Shown: in pieces, positions 15,754 through 18,366 of the stretch | How positions within the stretch are numbered: position 1 is the first letter of the stretch | How the letters are laid out: every line of letters begins with the position of its first letter | NCBI GenBank assembly: GCA_964636675.1 | Contig: CAZWUO010000057.1 | Coordinates: 1-18,366 of the forward strand | Source of the DNA: JALUUH01 sp964636675 | Lineage (GTDB): Bacteria > Pseudomonadota > Gammaproteobacteria > S012-40 | Direction of reading: 5' to 3' | DNA: 18,366 nt | Program-made: the position numbers and the translations under genes | The notes under the pieces: generated by a model | Databases searched by the model: none | Seen by the model: the letters and a program-made list of their open reading frames with translations, nothing else | What the model was told of the DNA's origin: nothing

Positions 15754-16693
15754 ATATTTCATATCCACTGTTGGATTCATGCTTTGCCTGCTGTTCGCGA
15801 TTCACGGACAAGCTGAGGTGAAAACCAATGATCCTCTGGAGAAACAATTCAAGGTTGCAAAAAAACTCGCACAAAGCACTAATAACGCAGACATTCATTA
15901 TATGCTGGCAACCTTATATGCCAACGGCATAGGAACCGGCAAAAGTCTTGCGCAAGCCGCGATTTGGTATAAAAAAGCCGCGATTAAAAACCATCGTTAC
16001 GCCCAAGCTCATCTTGGAAAAACTTACCTCGTTAGCGGCCCCCTACAAGACTTCCAGCAAGCCCGACACTGGTTCGAAAAAGCGGCAACTAACGATAATG
16101 CAGAGGCCCAATACTATTTGGGCAATATTTTATTTTACGGCCTTGGCACTCGCTTTCAGCCATCCAACGCACGCAAGTGGTATAAAAAAGCGGCTAGGCA
16201 GCAATTTGTCGCGGCCTATTATCAACTCGGCCTGAGCTACGAGCTCGGCATGGGTGCTCTCAAACGCTCAAACAAGGCTAAACGCTGGTATTTAAAAGCC
16301 AAGCGAGCCGGTTATCCGTTGGCGATTAAAGCACTCCAGAGGATTAAAGAAAAACAACATAAAACCCTAAGCCAACTTGGATTTCCTAAAGAACCAGACC
16401 TCGTACAAGACATACTTTGGGCAAATGAAGGCGATATCTCGGCGCAATACCGCCTCGGACTCGCTTACAAACAAGGTAGTAGCCTGAAAAGAAATTACAT
16501 CACAGCAAAAAACTGGCTCGAAAAAGCCGCTATGGGGGGCAATAAGAATGCGCAATATGAGCTTGCATTATTGTATCAAAAAGGTGACGGCGTTGAAAAA
16601 AACATCTTTGAAGCAATGATCTGGCTTAGTTTTGCAGCTTACGAAGGACATGTTCCGGCGCTAAAAATGCTCGAGCAACTGGAAAGCAATTAG
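15740..16693 (+). CDS. Secreted Sel1-repeat (SLR/TPR-like) protein
   Basis: A 317-residue protein with an N-terminal export signal: basic MTMRK, hydrophobic core (about 6-22) and a likely cleavage near GQA-EV (23-26). A cysteine in the core (Cys16) does not form a good lipobox, so a periplasmic or surface location is more likely than a lipoprotein. The mature part is built of six Sel1-like helical repeats, roughly 50-85, 86-120, 121-156, 157-192, 232-267 and 268-304. Typical cores are YMLATLYANGIGTGKS...AAIWYKKAA and AQYELALLYQKGDGV...AMIWLSFAA. A non-repeat linker (193-231) splits them four plus two. Such repeats are protein-protein scaffolds; in Legionella and Coxiella some act in host interaction, but no specific role can be given. 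ATGs at 15740 and 15746 are both possible starts, and neither has a clear ribosome binding site. Confidence 0.88.
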   Translation: MTMRKYFISTVGFMLCLLFAIHGQAEVKTNDPLEKQFKVAKKLAQSTNNADIHYMLATLYANGIGTGKSLAQAAIWYKKAAIKNHRYAQAHLGKTYLVSGPLQDFQQARHWFEKAATNDNAEAQYYLGNILFYGLGTRFQPSNARKWYKKAARQQFVAAYYQLGLSYELGMGALKRSNKAKRWYLKAKRAGYPLAIKALQRIKEKQHKTLSQLGFPKEPDLVQDILWANEGDISAQYRLGLAYKQGSSLKRNYITAKNWLEKAAMGGNKNAQYELALLYQKGDGVEKNIFEAMIWLSFAAYEGHVPALKMLEQLESN

Positions 16694-16745
16694 GCCAACC
16701 CCTTACTGCATATACCCCATATATTAAAAAATATTCAATAAGCTT

Positions 16746-16774
16746 TTGCTCAAGTCCCAACAAGGCAGTAGAAT
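16746..16774 (+). promoter_or_regulatory. Probable sigma-70 promoter of bipA
   Basis: TTGCTC (16746-16751), a 17-base spacer and TAGAAT (16769-16774), in the 109-base gap after the Sel1 gene. The -10 matches consensus at five of six positions. Transcription would start near 16781, giving a leader of about 22 bases with AAGG as the ribosome binding site nine bases before the ATG. No terminator hairpin with a T-run is visible earlier in this gap. Confidence 0.5.
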
Positions 16775-16802
16775 GCGCGCGTCATTTACAAGGTAAACCG
16801 CT

Positions 16803-18366
16803 ATGAAATCCATTGATAAGATCCGTAATATTGCAATCATTGCACACGTTGACCACGGCAAGACAACGCTCGTTGATAAGCTGCTGCAACAATCTGGAAC
16901 CCTAGAAAGCCGGGGGGACTTCGAAGAGCGTGTGATGGACTCAAATGACATTGAGAAAGAACGCGGCATTACCATTCTTGCAAAAAATACCGCCATCCAG
17001 TGGCAAGATTACCAGTTTAATATTGTAGATACCCCAGGACATGCCGACTTCGGCGGTGAGGTAGAACGCGTTTTATCGATGGTTGACAGCGTATTATTAC
17101 TGGTTGACGCGGTTGAAGGCCCGATGCCACAGACCCGATTTGTGACCGAGAAAGCATTTGCCCTTGGACTTCGACCCATTGTTGTTATCAATAAAATTGA
17201 TCGTGACGGCGCACGCGCCGATTGGGTTATGGATCAAACCTTCGAATTGTTTGACCAATTAGGCGCCACCGATGAGCAACTCGACTTTCCGGTGGTTTAC
17301 GCGTCAGCGCTCAATGGCTGGGCGACGCTCGACGAAGCAAACCCAAGCACAGATATGACTCCGCTGTTCGAAACCATAGTCGACAAAGTCTCACCGCCCG
17401 ACGTGGATGTCGCTGGCCCTTTCCAAATGCAGGTGATCTCTCTCGACTACAACAGCTATGTCGGCGTTATTGGCATTGGCCGGATCAAACGCGGGAGCAT
17501 CAAAACCAATACGCAAGTGAGCATCATTGATGTGCAAGGTAAAAAACGTAATGGCCGGATATTACAAATCATGGGATTCCATGGTCTTGATCGAGTCGAA
17601 GTTCCGGAGGCCCAAGCCGGTGACATCATCGCATTTACCGGCATAGAAAAACTCAGCATATCCGACACTTTATGCGACCCGAATAATATCGAGGCACTTC
17701 CCGCGCTGTTAGTTGATGAACCCACCGTCTCCATGACTTTTCAGGTCAACAACTCACCACTCGCTGGCCAAGATGGAAAATTTGTTACTTCACGCCAAAT
17801 CCGTGAACGCCTGGAGAAAGAGTTAGTCCACAATGTGGCGCTACGCGTCGACGAAGCCAAAGATTCCGACAAATTTCGTGTCTCAGGGCGCGGCGAGTTA
17901 CACCTTTCCATTTTAATTGAAAACATGCGACGCGAAGGCTTTGAACTCGGTGTCTCGCGCCCCGAGGTCATCATCAAAGAAGTCGATGGTGAAAAACAAG
18001 AACCTTACGAGCAACTCACCGTCGATGTCGAAGAACAGCACCAAGGCACCGTTATGGAAAAGCTTGGTGAGCGTGGTGGTGACTTAAAAAACATGATACC
18101 GGACGGCAAAGGACGGGTACGCTTGGACTACATCATTCCTTCCCGTGGTTTGATCGGATTTAGAACCGAGTTTCTCACTGCAACCCAAGGCTCAGGGCTA
18201 CTTTACAATGTATTTGACCATTATGGCCCGATGAAAAAAGGCGAATTTGGCATACGCAAAAATGGCGTCTTAATCTCCAATGGCAAAGGCAAGGCGGTAG
18301 GTTTTGCGTTGTGGAACTTGCAAGAACGCGGACGCATGTTTCTAAGCCATGGCGAGGAGGTCTATG
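16803..18366 (+). CDS. bipA: Ribosome-associated translational GTPase BipA/TypA, 3' end cut by window edge
   Basis: A translational GTPase related to EF-G and LepA that binds 70S ribosomes, aids 50S assembly and is needed under stress and cold. The frame is open to the last base, giving 521 complete codons of a protein usually about 605 long, so about 85 residues are missing. All GTPase motifs are intact: G1 AHVDHGKTT (14-22), G2 RGITI (54-58) in switch I, G3 DTPGHADF (76-83), G4 NKID (130-133) and G5 SAL (168-170). BipA rather than LepA or EF-G is shown by DSNDIEKERGITILAKNT (47-64) and VDAVEGPMPQTRFV (101-114). Later blocks include SGRGELHLSILIENMRREG and DYIIPSRGLIGFRTEF. It has its own probable promoter and a ribosome binding site AAGG nine bases upstream. 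Confidence 0.97.
   Translation, partial: MKSIDKIRNIAIIAHVDHGKTTLVDKLLQQSGTLESRGDFEERVMDSNDIEKERGITILAKNTAIQWQDYQFNIVDTPGHADFGGEVERVLSMVDSVLLLVDAVEGPMPQTRFVTEKAFALGLRPIVVINKIDRDGARADWVMDQTFELFDQLGATDEQLDFPVVYASALNGWATLDEANPSTDMTPLFETIVDKVSPPDVDVAGPFQMQVISLDYNSYVGVIGIGRIKRGSIKTNTQVSIIDVQGKKRNGRILQIMGFHGLDRVEVPEAQAGDIIAFTGIEKLSISDTLCDPNNIEALPALLVDEPTVSMTFQVNNSPLAGQDGKFVTSRQIRERLEKELVHNVALRVDEAKDSDKFRVSGRGELHLSILIENMRREGFELGVSRPEVIIKEVDGEKQEPYEQLTVDVEEQHQGTVMEKLGERGGDLKNMIPDGKGRVRLDYIIPSRGLIGFRTEFLTATQGSGLLYNVFDHYGPMKKGEFGIRKNGVLISNGKGKAVGFALWNLQERGRMFLSHGEEVY

Noticed and set aside
15671..15898. 75-codon minus-strand ORF across the Sel1 gene start
   Set aside because: It is antisense to the Sel1 signal peptide and has no ribosome binding site or family match.
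16729..16744. AT-only hairpin-like stretch after the Sel1 gene
   Set aside because: It pairs only five A-T bases with no GC stem, so it cannot be supported as a terminator.

Overview
The window is a stretch of core chromosome from a Gram-negative gammaproteobacterium. The gene neighbourhoods glnE-ilvE-waaF, def-fmt-rsmB-trkA and dprA-smg are typical of that class, and LPS heptosyltransferase and type IV pilus genes fit a diderm envelope. By eye the base composition is moderate, with AT-rich intergenic gaps. A Sel1-repeat secreted protein and the zinc-finger gene between ilvE and waaF would fit a Legionellales/Coxiella-like lineage, but the window alone does not settle the order.

Layout. Positions 1-6137 hold a minus-strand run transcribed glnE > ilvE > small zinc-finger gene > waaF > family 2 glycosyltransferase > a UDP-sugar SDR enzyme cut by the left edge. 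It joins nitrogen control and branched-chain amino acid synthesis to LPS core and surface sugar assembly. Positions 6293-7411 hold a lone plus-strand pilU-type motor ATPase, divergent from glnE and convergent with the next cluster. Positions 7426-13709 hold a second minus-strand run, def > fmt > rsmB > trkA > trkH > SAM methyltransferase. It combines N-formyl-Met handling at translation start, 16S rRNA m5C967 methylation and the Trk potassium uptake system, with a methyltransferase translationally coupled at the end. From 13846 everything runs on the plus strand: dprA, smg, a repeat-rich intergenic gap, a Sel1-repeat lipoprotein-like or periplasmic protein, and bipA/typA cut by the right edge.

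Most of the window is conserved housekeeping DNA, and I see no tRNA, rRNA, CRISPR, insertion sequence, prophage or defence system. The unusual material lies in two places. The 294-base gap after smg, where topA is commonly found, holds a perfect 38-bp palindrome, short direct repeats, and a 14-bp tandem duplication that copies the start region of the Sel1 gene and creates a five-codon upstream ORF overlapping its start codon. The PilU-like ATPase has a tyrosine in place of the second histidine of its His box. These are modest observations, not evidence of a new system.
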